Shown here piece after piece: positions 19,219 through 30,945 of a DNA stretch of 35,200 nucleotides. The notes under the pieces are model-generated. The model saw only the letters and a program-made list of their open reading frames with translations. It was not told where the DNA came from and did no database searches. This stretch comes from Seminavis robusta (taxonomy: Eukaryota > Bacillariophyta > Bacillariophyceae > Naviculales > Naviculaceae), in the NCBI GenBank assembly GCA_903772945.1, contig CAICTM010001170.1:1-35200 (forward strand), read 5' to 3'. Made by a program: the position numbers and the translations under genes. Each line of letters opens with the position of its first letter. Position 1 is the first letter of the stretch.

Positions 19219-21228
19219 ATCCATACATGCCTCGGTGGCATCACCGGCACTGTCTGTCATCTGTTCTACGTTGGGACTGATTCAGTGGAGATCACAGCTT
19301 CAGGCGCTCCTCGTGACATGAGCACCATCCTGTCTTACAGCGCTCCATGCAGTGACCGCACCCCTCTTCCTCCAGCGTTCGAGGGTGTGCTTGCAGTGAT
19401 CCCTTTGGTGGTGGCTGAGCGATCATCTCCTTGTGTATCATGGTCTTGGACTTCTCCCTTCTCGTCCGACACTGGACACATGGGTGGTGGACCCCTGCCA
19501 AGTATGCTCGCCGAGGTTTCTGGGGCGTACGGCCACTCACATCTCTGGAGATGCAGCTATCGGCATGGCGATATGCATTTTGGCTTGACTCTCCAAGGAG
19601 AGCATCATTCTGGACATACCTCTACAGTGACCTCTCCGCTGTGGGTATCACTCCTTTAGCCGCTTCAGGGCGTGTTAGTGCTGGACCCTACCTACATCGG
19701 CTCTATATACGTTGGCGGCAAGATGGTCTCATTGCGTGCATTGCACTCTCTAATAACGCAGAGATTGACTTTTTCACCTGGATGTAAATGCGCTCTTGGC
19801 ACACACATCGGTGTGGCCTAGCAATAGCTCTGAGGACGTTCATCATGCGCAGTCTCAGTTACTGACGAGGAACGGAGCTAGCCACCTGGACTAATGCCAT
19901 TCCTTCACGGAGCCGGACGATCTATCGGTGGCCAGGAGTTTGCGAATCACTAGTGTGTGTTGATCGCCCTATCTGTGGTGTTCCTCATTAGTCTTTAATC
20001 CACTCTCAAGTGTGACGAAGTATCGTCGCTACCTACCGCTACCGCCCATGTTGTGACCTCTTTCAATGTTACTAGTCGAGGCTCACGGCGTGAAGCTGCT
20101 GCTATTTCATCTCAGGAAGAGCGGACTAGTTGCCACGAGGATGTATCGATGTCGGATGTGCGAGAACATATGCACAAGAAGCAAGGTCTAAGAAAGCCGA
20201 TGTTGTCAGACCCCCGTCCTCTTCCGGTGAGCATCTTTCGGGATATCTCAGCATTGGTCTAGCTGACGGGCAGCTTCCTCGAATGAAGCACTCTCAGTGG
20301 GTGCCAGAGAGGCGCACCTGCAGTTGGCGCGAGTGTGCATCCTACAGTCTGTGCGTTGTCTAACGTTCCGGAGGAGCTTGTCAGATGGTGAAGCGCCCAT
20401 CATTGACCTTCGGGATTTTCGTTCGAACTCGGTGTCAGACGGTCCAGATCATCACACCACGACCTACTGCCAAGTCAATAGCTCGCACGATTCTGCTCAC
20501 TTGTGCTATGTAGAGTAGGTAGAATGAGTCTCGAGAGCCTAGATTAGAGTGTAGAACGCAACGGTGACTCAAACTTTAGTCCTCTCGACGCCGTCCACCG
20601 TCTTGACTCCTATGAGAGACACTGCGTGTCAGCGATGCTGATAGTTTACAATAGAGCAATAATGGTAGAGGCAATCGCATACATTCCGGTTGGCACTCTG
20701 TCTGTTTACTATGTGCATCTGGCCAAACCTCGCCACGACAAGGAGCCAGGCTCGTTATTTGTCTAGGCTGGCGCGAGGATGCATTCTACGGATGGGCTGA
20801 CCTAGCGTGTCTATTCTGTTGAGTGCCGCTCAGGTAACGGCATGCTCGTACTGAACTTTATAATTGACTGGCGAGTTTTGCAGGAGCAACGCAGCTCGGA
20901 GACTCTGTGCTTAGCACGCCCTCGCTTTGCCTATGTCCACTTGCACTTCAAGGAGGCTCCACAAGGCTACTAGGAATCTCCTGCGATAGGTAAGGACCAA
21001 GGAGCTCCACACCGCTCGTGATGTCGTTGGTTGAGGAGAAGTTGCAAACGGTGGTGGACAGGGGGTACATTGCATACAATCAGGACGTGGTGTCAAGTTC
21101 GTGATTCGGTCAGATCTAGACTCGAATATTCTTGTGCCAATCTCAGAGGCCTCAGCTTTTTGAGCTGGGCGCTGAATATCAACGAAGCGCACGTGGGAGC
21201 GGAGTCTCTCATCTATGATGAAGCATCA
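19219..21228 (+). pseudogene. Array unit 2, mostly scrambled copy
   Basis: 19219-19560 and 21026-21095 are almost identical to unit 1. The ~1.47 kb between corresponds to only ~1.07 kb of unit 1 and has no long frames. Yet the bases of unit 1 can be followed in order with scattered extra bases, for example GAGATGACTCAGGCGTATG against GAGATGCAGCTATCGGCATG. That pattern is unlike normal substitution decay. Confidence 0.65.
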
Positions 21229-22380
21229 CGATATCTACGTCCCCCCCAGCTCTTGTGTTCCTAAAACTGAGCTCAGTTGGGCAAAGTGGCAATCATCCTC
21301 GGATTGCTCGCGTGGATCCTTAAGTGACAGATACCTCGACCTTCTCACGGCTCTCGGTGGAGTTGGACTGATTTTCAGTGGAGGAGTCCAACAGTTCATG
21401 GGTCACCCCCTGTCCACCACCTTTTGGAACTTCTCCTCAATCAACCGACTTGCGGTGGGGTCTTGGTCCTTTTGCTGGAATTCCCAGTAGCTTGGGGCCT
21501 CTTGAATGAAGTGAACAAGCATCCCATCGTGCAACAAGTCTCGAGCTTCTTCCCGCCAACGCCAGAAGAAAGTTCGAGAGCCATGCGTCCATTCCCACCA
21601 AGATGACCGTGCAGGCCCTCGTTGAGCATCTCGTGCTGCAGCGAATCGAGCCTCCTTTCGGTTGCCAGTTTTCCGCTGCCGTAAACTGAAGAGTTCCACC
21701 GGATGTATGCCTTGCGTCCCTGATTGCTCCATCGGTACACAGCCACATGACGGGCTTGTTGGATCAGACTGTTGGAACCGTCAGGAAGTCTGGCACCCGT
21801 TGGGTCCTTGATGGTCCTTCGAGAATATTTCCTCAACGCCGTGGAGCAGATCCCTTTTGCTGTTGACTTGGGAGTGTTGTGTTTCTCTCGGAACCAGTTG
21901 GCGAAATCCGGAGTAAGATGGCGCTTGCCACCATCGAAGAAGCTCTTCGGTTGCAAAATTTGGGTGATTGGCACTGCCTTTGGCAGCTCTGCGTGGGACC
22001 GTTTCTCATATCCCATGGTGTGTAGTCATAGGGGGTCCTCTGCCGGATCTTCCTAGGTCCCTATATGCTGATACACGAGTGGTCGACCACCGTGGAAACG
22101 GGCCGCTGGAAAACTACGCTTCATTGGGAAGTGGTGCACCGCTTGGCGCTGTGCCTTTACAGTCATGCTCGGCCGGTGTCGTGTCTTCTTCTCATGTGCC
22201 CCTTCGCGTGATGAGCAAAAGGGCCAACCTCAAGCATTGCGTCGGAGTTAAGTGACTTGCACGGCGACTTATGCTATGTGGTATTAGCTAACACGTCGGC
22301 ATCCTTCTAGCGGTCATCCATCTACGTACTCTTCCCTCGTGGCCGTTCACGTCTCTAAGTATTCACTTGTTGAGTATGCT
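21229..22380 (-). pseudogene. Array unit 3, inverted copy
   Basis: The minus strand re-reads unit 1 from its end backwards. CACAAGAGCTGGG (about 21249) is close to the turn point near 21229. The block 21405-22000 is almost identical and codes YIRWNSSVYGSGKLATERRL and KHNTPKSTAKGICSTALRKY. 22000-22380 is noisy but still follows unit 1 (about 18530 down to 18300 or lower). Frames are interrupted. Confidence 0.65.
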
Positions 22381-23466
22381 TCCTAGCCGCTCTCAGGGCG
22401 TGTTACGCTGCGTCCTCTGGTCTTTCTTCGCCAGAGGTCGCGCTTGATTCTAATAGGGGGGGTTCTTTTTCACCTGATGCTGCGCTTGAAACCAAGTGGG
22501 ACAAGTCGGGAGGTCCACAAGCAGAGCAGTTACTGGAGGACGACGCCACCACTGGAACTTACCTCACGGACGATGAGTTGTCCATGTACACTGTGTTATC
22601 CTATGGTGATGATTTATCTTATGACTCTGATGACGAGTTCGACCCCACCAAGCTCCCCAGCTTGGACCAGTCGTCTATGGTCCCTGAAGCTGTGCTTTTC
22701 TCTCAGGAGGACATGAAGAGAGACGATCGGGAACACAAAGCGGTCAAGAGCGATTCAGCGCCGTTCCGGAACATCTCTGGATTCAGCATTGCCTAGCTGA
22801 CGGGCCTTCACACTGGAGCAACGGTCCCAGAGAGGCGCAAGCAGTTGCCATCATCCTCAATTTCTTGCAACCGAGAGCTCTTCGATGGTGGAAGCGCCAT
22901 CTTACTCGGGATTTCGCCAACTGGTTCCGAGAGCAACACAACACTCCCAAATCAACAGCCAACAGGATCGGCTCCACGGCGGTGAGGAGAATATACTCTC
23001 GAACCATCAAGGACCCAACGGGTGCCAAACTTCCTGACGGTTCCAACCGTCTGCTCCAACAAGCCCGTCAGGTGGCTGTGTACCAATGGAGCAATAAGGG
23101 ACGAAAGGCATCATCCGGGACTCTTCGAGTGTGTTAACTGCACTTCGTTACGACTAGGCACCAAGAGCCAGCCCGCGAAGCTGCGATGCTCAGGATGCTC
23201 ACACTGCATTATTGGTGGGAATGGACGCATGGTCACTCGACTCATAAACATGATTGTGCACAAGACAGTTGCACTCTCAATGGTGCTCGTCTCGATGTCA
23301 TCCAAGAAGGCGTATGAATAGCCAAGGACACCCACCGCAAGTCGGTTGTGTGGTGGAATGGGTAAAAAGTGGTGGACAGGGGGTACATTGCATCAAGTTC
23401 TATGTTCTACTAGTCGAACAATGGGAGATGAGAGACCCAGCGGGGAGACTCTGGCTTGATGAAGAT
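22381..23466 (+). pseudogene. Array unit 4
   Basis: It resumes the plus strand at CTAGCCGCTCTCAGGGCG, is near identical to unit 1 to about 23110 with a few indels (frames LSYDSDDEFDPTKLPSLDQ and RALRWWKRHLTRDFANWF), then becomes noisy to about 23490. Isolated exact patches such as TGGTGGGAATGGACGCATGG remain. Confidence 0.65.
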
Positions 23467-24948
23467 CCTATGGCATGCCTTCTGGCCTGCGTTGGATCAC
23501 CGGCACTGTCTGTCATCTGTTCTACGTTGGGACTGATTCAGTGGAGATCACAGCTTCAGGCGCTCCTCGTGACATGAGCACCATCCTGTCTTACAGCGCT
23601 CCATGCAGTGACCGCACCCCTCTTCCTCCAGCGTTCGAGGGTGTGCTCGCAGTGATCCCTTTGGTGGTGGCTGAGCGATCATCTCCTGTGTATCATGGTC
23701 TTGGACTTCTCCCTTCTCGTCCGACACTGGACACATGGGTGGTGACCCCTGCCAAGTATGCTCGCCGAGGTTTCTGGGCGTACGGCCACTCACATCTCTG
23801 GAGATGACTCAGGCGTATGACATTGGTGAGACTCAGGAGCATCCTTTCGGCTCCTCTACGACTCCCCTCGTGGGTTCACTCCTTTAGCCGCTCTCAGGGC
23901 GTGTTACGCTGCGTCCTCTGGTCTTTCTTCGCCAGAGTCGCGCTTGATTCTAATAGGGGGGGGTTCTTTTTCACCTGATGCTGCGCTTGAAACCAAGTGG
24001 GACAAGTCGGGAGGTCCACAAGCAGAGCAGTTACGGAGGACGACGCCACCACTGGAACTTACCTCACGGACGATGAGTTGTCCATGTACACTGTGTTATC
24101 CTATGGTGAGATTTATCTTATGACTCTGATGACGAGTTCGACCCCAACAAGCTCCCCAGCTTGGACCAGTCGTCTATGGTCCCTGAAGCTGTGCTTTTCT
24201 CTCAGGAGGACATGAAGAGAGACGTCGGGAACACAAAGCGGTAAGAGCGATTCAGCGGCCGTTCCGGAACATCTCTGGATTCAGCATTGCCTAGCTGACG
24301 GCCTTCACACTGGAGCAACGTCCCAGAGAGGCGCAAGCATTGCCATCATCCTCAATTTCTTGCAACCGAGAGCTCTTCGATGGTGGAAGCGCCATCTTAC
24401 TCGGGATTTCGCCAACTGGTTCCGAGAGCAACACAACACTCCCAAATCAACAGCCAACAGGATCTGCTCCACGGCGGTGAGGAAATATTCTCGAACCATC
24501 AAGGACCCAACGGGTGCCAAACTTCCTGACGGTTCCAACCGTCTGATCCAACAAGCCCGTCATGTGGCTGTGTACCAATGGAGCAATAAGGGACGCAAGG
24601 CATACATCCGGTGGCACTCTTCAGTTTACGGCAGCGGAAAACTGGCCACCGAAAGGAGGCTCGATTTGCTGGCAGCACGAGATGCTCTACGGAGGGCTGC
24701 ACTGTCATCTTGGTGGGAATGGACGCATGGCTCTCGACCTTTCTTCTGGCGTTGGCGGGAAGAAGCTCGAGACTTGTTGCACGATGGGATGCTTGTTCAC
24801 TTCATTCAAGAGGCCCCAAGCTACTGGGAATTCCAGCAAAAGGACCAAGACCCCACCGCAAGTCGGTTGATTGAGGAGAAGTTCCAAAAGGTGGTGGACA
24901 GGGGGTACATTGCATCCAATCAGGACGTGGTGTCTCTCATGTCGTACT
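23467..24948 (+). pseudogene. Array unit 5: polymerase segment leading into the RT
   Basis: 23490-23760 is clean, 23760-24330 carries about a dozen single-base deletions relative to unit 1, and 24340-24948 is clean. The last frame (24360 on) reads RALRWWKRHLTRDF, SSWWEWTHGSRPFFWRWREE, KDQDPTASRLIEEKFQKVV and DRGYIASNQDVVSLMSY, and then hits the nested LTR element at 24949. The reading picks up in the correct frame at 30949 with SYFHVAKGDDDIRMVYDG, so units 5 and 30946-31424 are the two sides of one interrupted gene. Confidence 0.7.
24941..24948 (+). repeat. Left target-site duplication of the nested LTR element
   Basis: GTCGTACT here is repeated at 30948-30955 on the other side of the 6 kb insertion. 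Both lie in the same codon context (TCG TAC T, Ser-Tyr) of the interrupted RT gene. Confidence 0.75.
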
Positions 24949-24949
24949 A

Positions 24950-25502
24950 TGAATCTTTGCCAATGAGGCTCAGTTGTGGGAACACAAGAGCTGGGAGGGA
25001 GATATCTGGTTGATGAAGATCTCCTCCACTGGCTGAAAGGCCAGCTCAAAAGAGCTGGATCAATGCTATCCAATCACTACTTCAAAGTACTTGGGGAGCT
25101 GGTTACATTGCCCTAGCACATACCACACAGGAATCTATCTACTGCAGGGCTGAGGGTGCTACTGGGTCTCAGGGGTTACTCTTTCATTACCATCTTTCTT
25201 ACTGTAAGCTAAAACACCATTACCACGATTTCACTCCAGTTGACAGAACTGGCTCTTTTGGAGAGGATATCCACAATTGGAGATCCTAGGAGAGGACTGT
25301 TGGTCTGGAACATTCCAATGTATCTAGGCTGAAGGCTATGTATGCTCTGCAACACATAGGCATGCCTCAGCTATATACAAATTGTCACATGCTTGCAATG
25401 CTGTGTGTACTGATTGACTGTACACGATCAAAAGCATTGTTTCCATCCGACTAAACCAGCACAGCTGTGGCACACCCATAGAGGCTCCTATTGCTAATTT
25501 CA
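24950..25502 (-). repeat. 3' LTR of the nested element
   Basis: On the plus strand TGAATCTTTGCC...GCTAATTTCA. It is about 98-99 percent identical to 30394-30945, with a few single-base differences. The first ~70 bp also closes array units 1 to 4. Confidence 0.85.
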
Positions 25503-25520
25503 TCGCTCCCCACCATTCGA
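25503..25520 (-). promoter_or_regulatory. Polypurine tract of the nested element
   Basis: In element sense AATGGTGGGGAGCGA immediately precedes the TGAAATTAGC start of the 3' LTR. This is the usual place and composition for plus-strand priming and fixes the element's orientation. Confidence 0.6.
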
Positions 25521-27812
25521 GTCATCAAATGGGGGCGTCAACAAGCTTCTCTATGTCTGGGTCATTCCTCGACATCCCCACAAAACTGGGAGCATCTGGT
25601 TCCTCAGTTTGGACCTTGGCTGTAGCCTAATACAAAGTCAACAGCTCTCTTGAATACATCAAGGTGTCCATTGCTGGGTACCACTTGGAACCAAGGAAGG
25701 GACATCACACTTGTGATCTCAAACCCTCCAAAGTAGACGGCTGGCTCCGAAGCAAATGCATTGGGCTGCCATCGTTGTTCAAGAGAGAAAAGTTGTTAGG
25801 ATCTAGGACGGACGTGGTGTGCGCAGAGGTACTTCTTGGGATGGACAATACACATCCACCTTGGGTTGGTCACTCACGAAGGTGTGTGTGGTACATGTCT
25901 TGAGGCTATCTGCAGATACTCCCCATTTACAAGGAACCTATTGCACTTGGACGTCAGTAAGGATCCCACTTGGTCTCCCCATACTTGCACCATACGTCTA
26001 AGAAGCCCCATATGACCAACCACTAGGATCCAGTAGAAAGGTGGATATCAATTCTATTGTTTAGTCAATTATTTTGGATGCACCTAAGATTCAGGGCTTG
26101 TTGGTCCTGAAAAGGTAGCGGTATGGTAGTCTACTGGTACCGGAACACTGTGCATGGAAGTGGCGTTGGAGAGTACTGCTTTTCCACACTAAAAAATTCA
26201 AAAAGATTTCCCGAAACAGGCCCGCTCACCATTCTTTGGCTGCACTTCCTGCCGCCACATCACAATAACGGCGACAACAACATGAAAATGGTGGAGGAGA
26301 GGCCGATCGCTACTGGTCTACTGGTACGATACCTCTACTTTTACGATAAGGTAAGTCTATTATCAGGTGTATTATTGAAGGCTCAGCACTGACTTCTTTC
26401 CCTCATTGAATTCCTATGGTAAACAGGAGGTAAATCCAAGCTTGGCCGACAACAATGGTGAGTGCTTTATCCAATCGGCCGGTCCATCGAATCGATTCGA
26501 GGTGAGCCTATCGTATTATCAAGAGTGTTAATTGAAGGTACAGCGCTGACTTCTGTCCCTCATTGTATTTCTATGGTATTCAGGAGAGAAGTCCATGCTC
26601 GGCCGTCAACAGGTGAGTTGTTTTAATTATTCGAGTCGATCGCACCTCTATTATCTCTGTTATCCAAACCTCACTCAAGCCGTCCTTCTCCGGTGTAGAT
26701 TCGAAAGCCATCCCTCATTGAATCCTATGGACCATGGGATGGCAGTCAGTTCTCAACTCATGACGGCCAAGTCGGTGCAATTTGAAAACCAAGAGTAAGT
26801 CTCCGGTCGTCTGCAGCTGAGCACAGAAAGCAAAACTCATGTCTATTTGTTGTTTTCTGTGCTGTACTGTTGACGGCCGAGGAAATCCCATTGTCGAGGA
26901 CTCCTTTTCGAACGAACGAACGATCGAGGCTACCACTACGGAGGAGGCTCTGTTAACTCCAGCCCTATCAGCAGTCTGAACGGTGGAGATCGTCGTCGAG
27001 TCATTGAAAGGCAACAGGAGCGAGGAGACGACAACACACAAGAGAGTGGATCCTACTACTGGATTCATCCCTCCAGTGTTATTTCTTAGTGTTTGGTTGG
27101 TGATTCCTGTGTCGGCACCCATTTTCCTGTATGCACCAAGTCAGTTTCGAGGATTTGGCTAAGTCAACGACTTGGTGGTTTGGTACCATAAGATAGATTA
27201 ACTAGCTAGAACATCGATTACCAACCAGATAGACCACACGATTTCATTAGATATTGACCTTACTAGTATAAGCAATAGGCCATGATTCCAGCTCTCTTCT
27301 TTCCTTGATATCCTACCCTGGCCCCACAGAACTGGACCAGAAGGTCCATATTTTGACCTTCCTCAAGATCTTGTGTAAGATGAGACCAAGTCTCCAGCAT
27401 TTTTTGACCTACTGCTGTTTGCCCCTGATCTTGACCAAAGGTCATATCAGGCCTCTTAGACGTAGCTTGGAATTGGCTTAGAAGCCATCTGTTTGTCTCC
27501 CCATAAAGCTCAGAGGGACAGAGACAAACAGTCAGTAGTCACGTTGGAATCAATACGTGGTTGACAAAATGTTACAACACAGACATCTCAGGCAGAGATG
27601 AGTCTTTTGACACCACTGGTGGCAACAGACAAGTTGCAAATCACAAAACCGTATGCTTGAATCATGATGAAAAATCTAGCAAGGGGACTTGTCATACAGT
27701 GCCATTTCCTGCGGAAGGTAGCCCCAGCGTGGGTGGCATGCTACCCCGCAGACATGGGCGGTGCCTGGTTTCCTTGGGCTTGACCGGTGCAGCACGTACA
27801 CTAGTCGCCCCA
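25521..27812. other. Pol-less interior with tandem intron/micro-exon-like repeats
   Basis: No retroviral enzyme domain is visible in any frame. On the plus strand three diverged units (about 26340-26460, 26505-26615, 26700-26805) each contain CCCTCATTG..TTCCTATGG. In the first two this is followed by an acceptor-like GTAAACAG or GTATTCAG, a ~30 nt exon-like piece encoding KSKLGRQQ or EKSMLGRQQ, and a GTGAGT donor; the third has GTAAGT. Another GTAAGT donor is at 26349. This looks like a fragment of an intron-containing gene carried antisense to the element. 25521-26110 and 27130-27812 show nothing recognisable. Confidence 0.35.
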
Positions 27813-29619
27813 TCAAAAATCCAGGTTGGGATTGGGCTTGAGCTTGCCCTTGAAGGCTTTGTCATCTGCCATGGGAGAATCCAAGGTGTCCCCGACTGCT
27901 GGGTCAGCTTCACTCTTGGAATCAACTATAGGCGGCGTCGAACCTATCAGGACTCGTCTGTCGGTATCAGAGAGCTCGCACCAGAGTTGGCGGGCGGCAG
28001 GCGAAAGCTTGAACCAATCTGTACTTGGGAGTCCGAGGATTTGCTGCTCCCCATCACCGGTATGGCTTGGTCCCACACCAACAGTTCCTAGGTTGGCTAG
28101 TTGGGAGTCGGGAACACGGCGGTTGACATCGTAGTGGGTGGCGGCATTCTTGAGTGTCTCCTTGTAGGCTTCGTAAGTGAAGCGTTCCTGGGGACCATGA
28201 CGGCACATCATTTCATGCTCACGGGACCTGATGTCGTTCAGGACTTGGACATTGGTGAAGGCACGCTGCAGGAACAGCTTCTGCATGCTGTCGCTGAGCT
28301 TGTCACTAGGATCTTGGTGGCCATCATTGTAGTGGGTGATGGTCTCGTCAAACTTGATGACAAAGTCAACAGCGGAGCCCTGCCTTGGACTGTACTGGAC
28401 ACTTGAAAGCCAATGGAGGACCTCAACATGGTCCAGGGAGCCTGCTACTGATGCATGTGCATCCTGGATCAGTTCCACAAGGATTGCAAAGCAATCAGCA
28501 TCATGGAAGTGTGACTTCACAATGACTTTCCCATTGGTTGTCTTCACTGTGTTCAGGAGGACGGCATAGATCCACCGGTTCATCCGTAGGAGTTCCTCAA
28601 AGTACTCGGTGGTCATGGGCACATAGTCAGTGTCGAAGATCTTGTAGAAGCCTTGGGCTCTGGCTATGATGATGAAAGCCTCATACCAGGTGTCAAACTC
28701 CTTGTTGGAACTAAGAGTAGGGTAGACTGTGGCATCTGCCTTGGCACGGAAGTACCTGCTGCCTTCTGGTTCTGGATTGCCACCGCCTCCACCTCCTCCA
28801 GGACATGGATCAGTGCCATCAGGATCTCCTGGGCCATCATTGTCATTACCCTGTGGATTGCCACCAAAGCAGTCTGGATTTCCTGAGCCAACAGGACCTG
28901 CTACATTGTTGGGACTCCTTCCCTGCATCCTTTTCATGGGAGACATGCCATGCATGTTGGAGAAGATGGATTGATTCACCTGTGGTTGTGGCCATTGGCT
29001 GCCTATGGGATTGGGAATGGAGTTCCTCTTCGACTGCTCCTCCAGAGGCACAAAAGGTTGGCTGATTGGAGGGATGGTTGAATACACTGGTGTCTGGGAT
29101 GAGACAACTCCAGTAGGTTGGATGGTGGAGAACACAGGTTGAATGGGAGTGTCCTCTACCCTGGGATGTGATGGGATTGTTGTTGGTTGGTGGGTGTATT
29201 CCTCCCCATTGGGGGCCCATACTTGGTCATAGTAGCCATCTCCAATAGGTGGAGAGGCAACATCCATGGCAACATGCAGTTGGAATGGATAACCAAGAGG
29301 GTCCCTAACATCACCCAACAAGCTCTGTTCCAAACTGCCTGGTTCTGAATCGGTCCTCCCAGCCTTTATCTCAGGGCTGGGCTTGAGTGATAACACAGGT
29401 GTTCTAGCTGGGGATGGCGCTGTGGTGTGGTGGTAACAAACAGCCTGGGGGATCCACAGGTGTTCTGACAGGAGGAGCTGGAGCTGGAGCTGGAGCTGGT
29501 TCCTCTGCAGTAGTGGATCTGTTGGTGTTGTCCTGTGTGTTGGTGCCATTGGATGCTGCTAGTGACATGGTCTCACTGGCATCCATTTCCTGCTGTTGCT
29601 TCTTCTTCTTGCGGCCCAT
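27813..29619 (-). CDS. Copia-type Gag of the nested element (one frameshift near the N-terminus)
   Basis: The likely start is the ATG at 29619 (MGRKKKKQQQEMDASETMS) in one frame; around 29420-29450 the reading must change frame to join the 578-codon frame ending at 27813. The N-terminal third is Pro/Gln-rich and disordered (APAPAPAPP), and a GNDNDGPGDPDGTDPCPGGGG linker follows. Then comes a globular part with YPTLSSNKEFDTWYEAFII, RWIYAVLLNTVKTTNGKVIV, VEVLHWLSSVQYSP, DETITHYNDGHQDPSDKLS and FTYEAYKETLKNAATHYD. It ends with LPSTDWFKLSPAARQLWCEL and DRRVLIGSTPP. This matches the Gag layout I know from diatom copia elements (WFKLSPEAR-like motif). No CCHC knuckle. Expected role: particle assembly and RNA packaging. 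One frameshift makes it probably defective. Confidence 0.75.
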
Positions 29620-30393
29620 GATGATTGGTGCACTGGCTAGACAGTGTAGTAGTGTAGTGTTAGTATAGTGGTGTTGCCTGCTGTTCCTTGGAAGGGTACC
29701 GGTTGGATGAGTATTGTTGGTGTTGGTGTGTGTATGTGTGGCTGGAGAGGCACTGCACAAACACAAGCACAGAATTTCCAAAAGGTGACTTGAAGCCTTG
29801 CACGACCAATTGAAAGCTGCTTGACACACTGATGCCCTTGGAATACTCTGAAACAGATCGAAAGGTGTTCTCGTGTTGCTCCGAGTACTTGAACAGAGGC
29901 TGTTATGGAGCGACGTCGATAATCGTGGCTTTCCGGGTTCCTTGAGAGGACTCGGAGTTCGGAATTTCCAAGAAAATGTGAGGATCGGAGAGGATCTTTG
30001 TGTCGGCTTGCTTTCGGAACAGAGGTACCGTGAAGTACGTCACTCGGAAGAGGTACGTCCTGTGAGTACCGTGTGACTACCGGTTCGTTGTACGTAGGCA
30101 CGACTGAGAAATCGCTTTTTCCGTACGGATTCAACATGAAAAGGATCGACAATGGCGCTCGTATTCCTCTATCGGCCGGCTGAACCAGGCCGAATAACAA
30201 GAAGATAGCTGGTGTATCTTGTCAAGCAGGTCCAGGTTAGTAGGTGGACCACTTGGTTTGGTCGAAATCGGTCGCGATTCGGTCGTCGATCTGATGCGTC
30301 GGCAATTTCCTTGTTCTTCCACTCTTCCACTCTTCCACTCTTCCACACGAGTAGCCACTCTTGTGTTGTGTCTATGCGAAAATGTTAATCCTA
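29620..30393 (-). other. 5' leader of the nested element
   Basis: The segment between 5' LTR and Gag ATG has no convincing frame. Directly after the LTR (element sense) the sequence is TAGGATTAACATTTTCGC, which lacks a TGG start, and I see no complement of it in the LTR. A CTCTTCCA short tandem repeat lies at about 30319-30344. Confidence 0.45.
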
Positions 30394-30945
30394 TGAATCT
30401 TTGCCAATGAGGCTCAGTTGTGGGAACACAAGAGCTGGGAGGGAGATCTCTGGTTGATGAAGATCTCCTCCACTGGCTGAAAGGCCAGCTCAAAAGAGCT
30501 GGATCAATGCTACCCAATCACTACTTCAAAGTACTTGGGGAGCTGGTTACATTGCCCTAGCACATACCACACAGGAATCTATCTACTGCAGGGCTGAGGG
30601 TGCTACTGGGTCTCAGGGGTTACTCTTTCATTACTATCTTTCTTACTATAAGCTAAAACACCATTACCACGATTTCACTCCAGTTGACAGAACTGGCTCT
30701 TTTGGAGAGGATATCCACAATTGGAGATCCTAGGAGAGGACTGTTGGTCTGGAACATTCCAATGTATCTAGGCTGAAGGCTATGTATGCTCTGCAACACA
30801 TAGGCATGCCTCAGCTATATACAAATGTCACATGGCTGCAATGCTGTGTGTACTGATTGACTGTACACGATCAAAAGCATTGTTTCCATCCGACTAAACC
30901 AGCACAGCTGTGGCGCACCCATAGAGGCTCCTATTGCTAATTTCA
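30394..30945 (-). repeat. 5' LTR of the nested element
   Basis: Direct repeat of 24950-25502 (552 bp), TG...CA. The right flank is TCGTCGTACTTTC, containing the target-site repeat, and coding sequence resumes at once. Confidence 0.85.

Larger units (their letters stand above)
17668..25016. repeat. Five-unit tandem/inverted array of a ~1.55 kb polymerase segment
   Basis: Unit 1 is 17668-19218 (+), unit 2 about 19219-21228 (+), unit 3 about 21229-22380 (minus), unit 4 about 22381-23466 (+) and unit 5 23467-25016 (+). Each unit end that can be read lies at the same place, GATGAAGATC, about 70 bp inside the LTR of the nested element. Near-identical blocks (19219-19560, 21026-21095, 21405-22000, 22385-23110, 24340-25016) alternate with very noisy ones. 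Confidence 0.8.
24950..30945 (-). mobile_element. Nested gag-only LTR retrotransposon, non-autonomous
   Basis: Minus-strand element with two direct ~553 bp terminal repeats (24950-25502 and 30394-30945) with TG...CA ends, a polypurine tract before the 3' LTR, and a copia-type Gag downstream of the 5' LTR. It has no protease, integrase, RT or RNase H. Outer flanks carry the 8-base direct repeat GTCGTACT. It interrupts the RT gene of the second retroelement. Mobility would need enzymes from a related copia element. The region where pol should be holds an intron-like repeat on the opposite strand. Confidence 0.8.

Noticed and set aside
26715..27122. 135-codon minus-strand frame in the nested element as Pol
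   Set aside because: No protease, integrase, RT or RNase H motif; it is antisense to the intron-like repeats.
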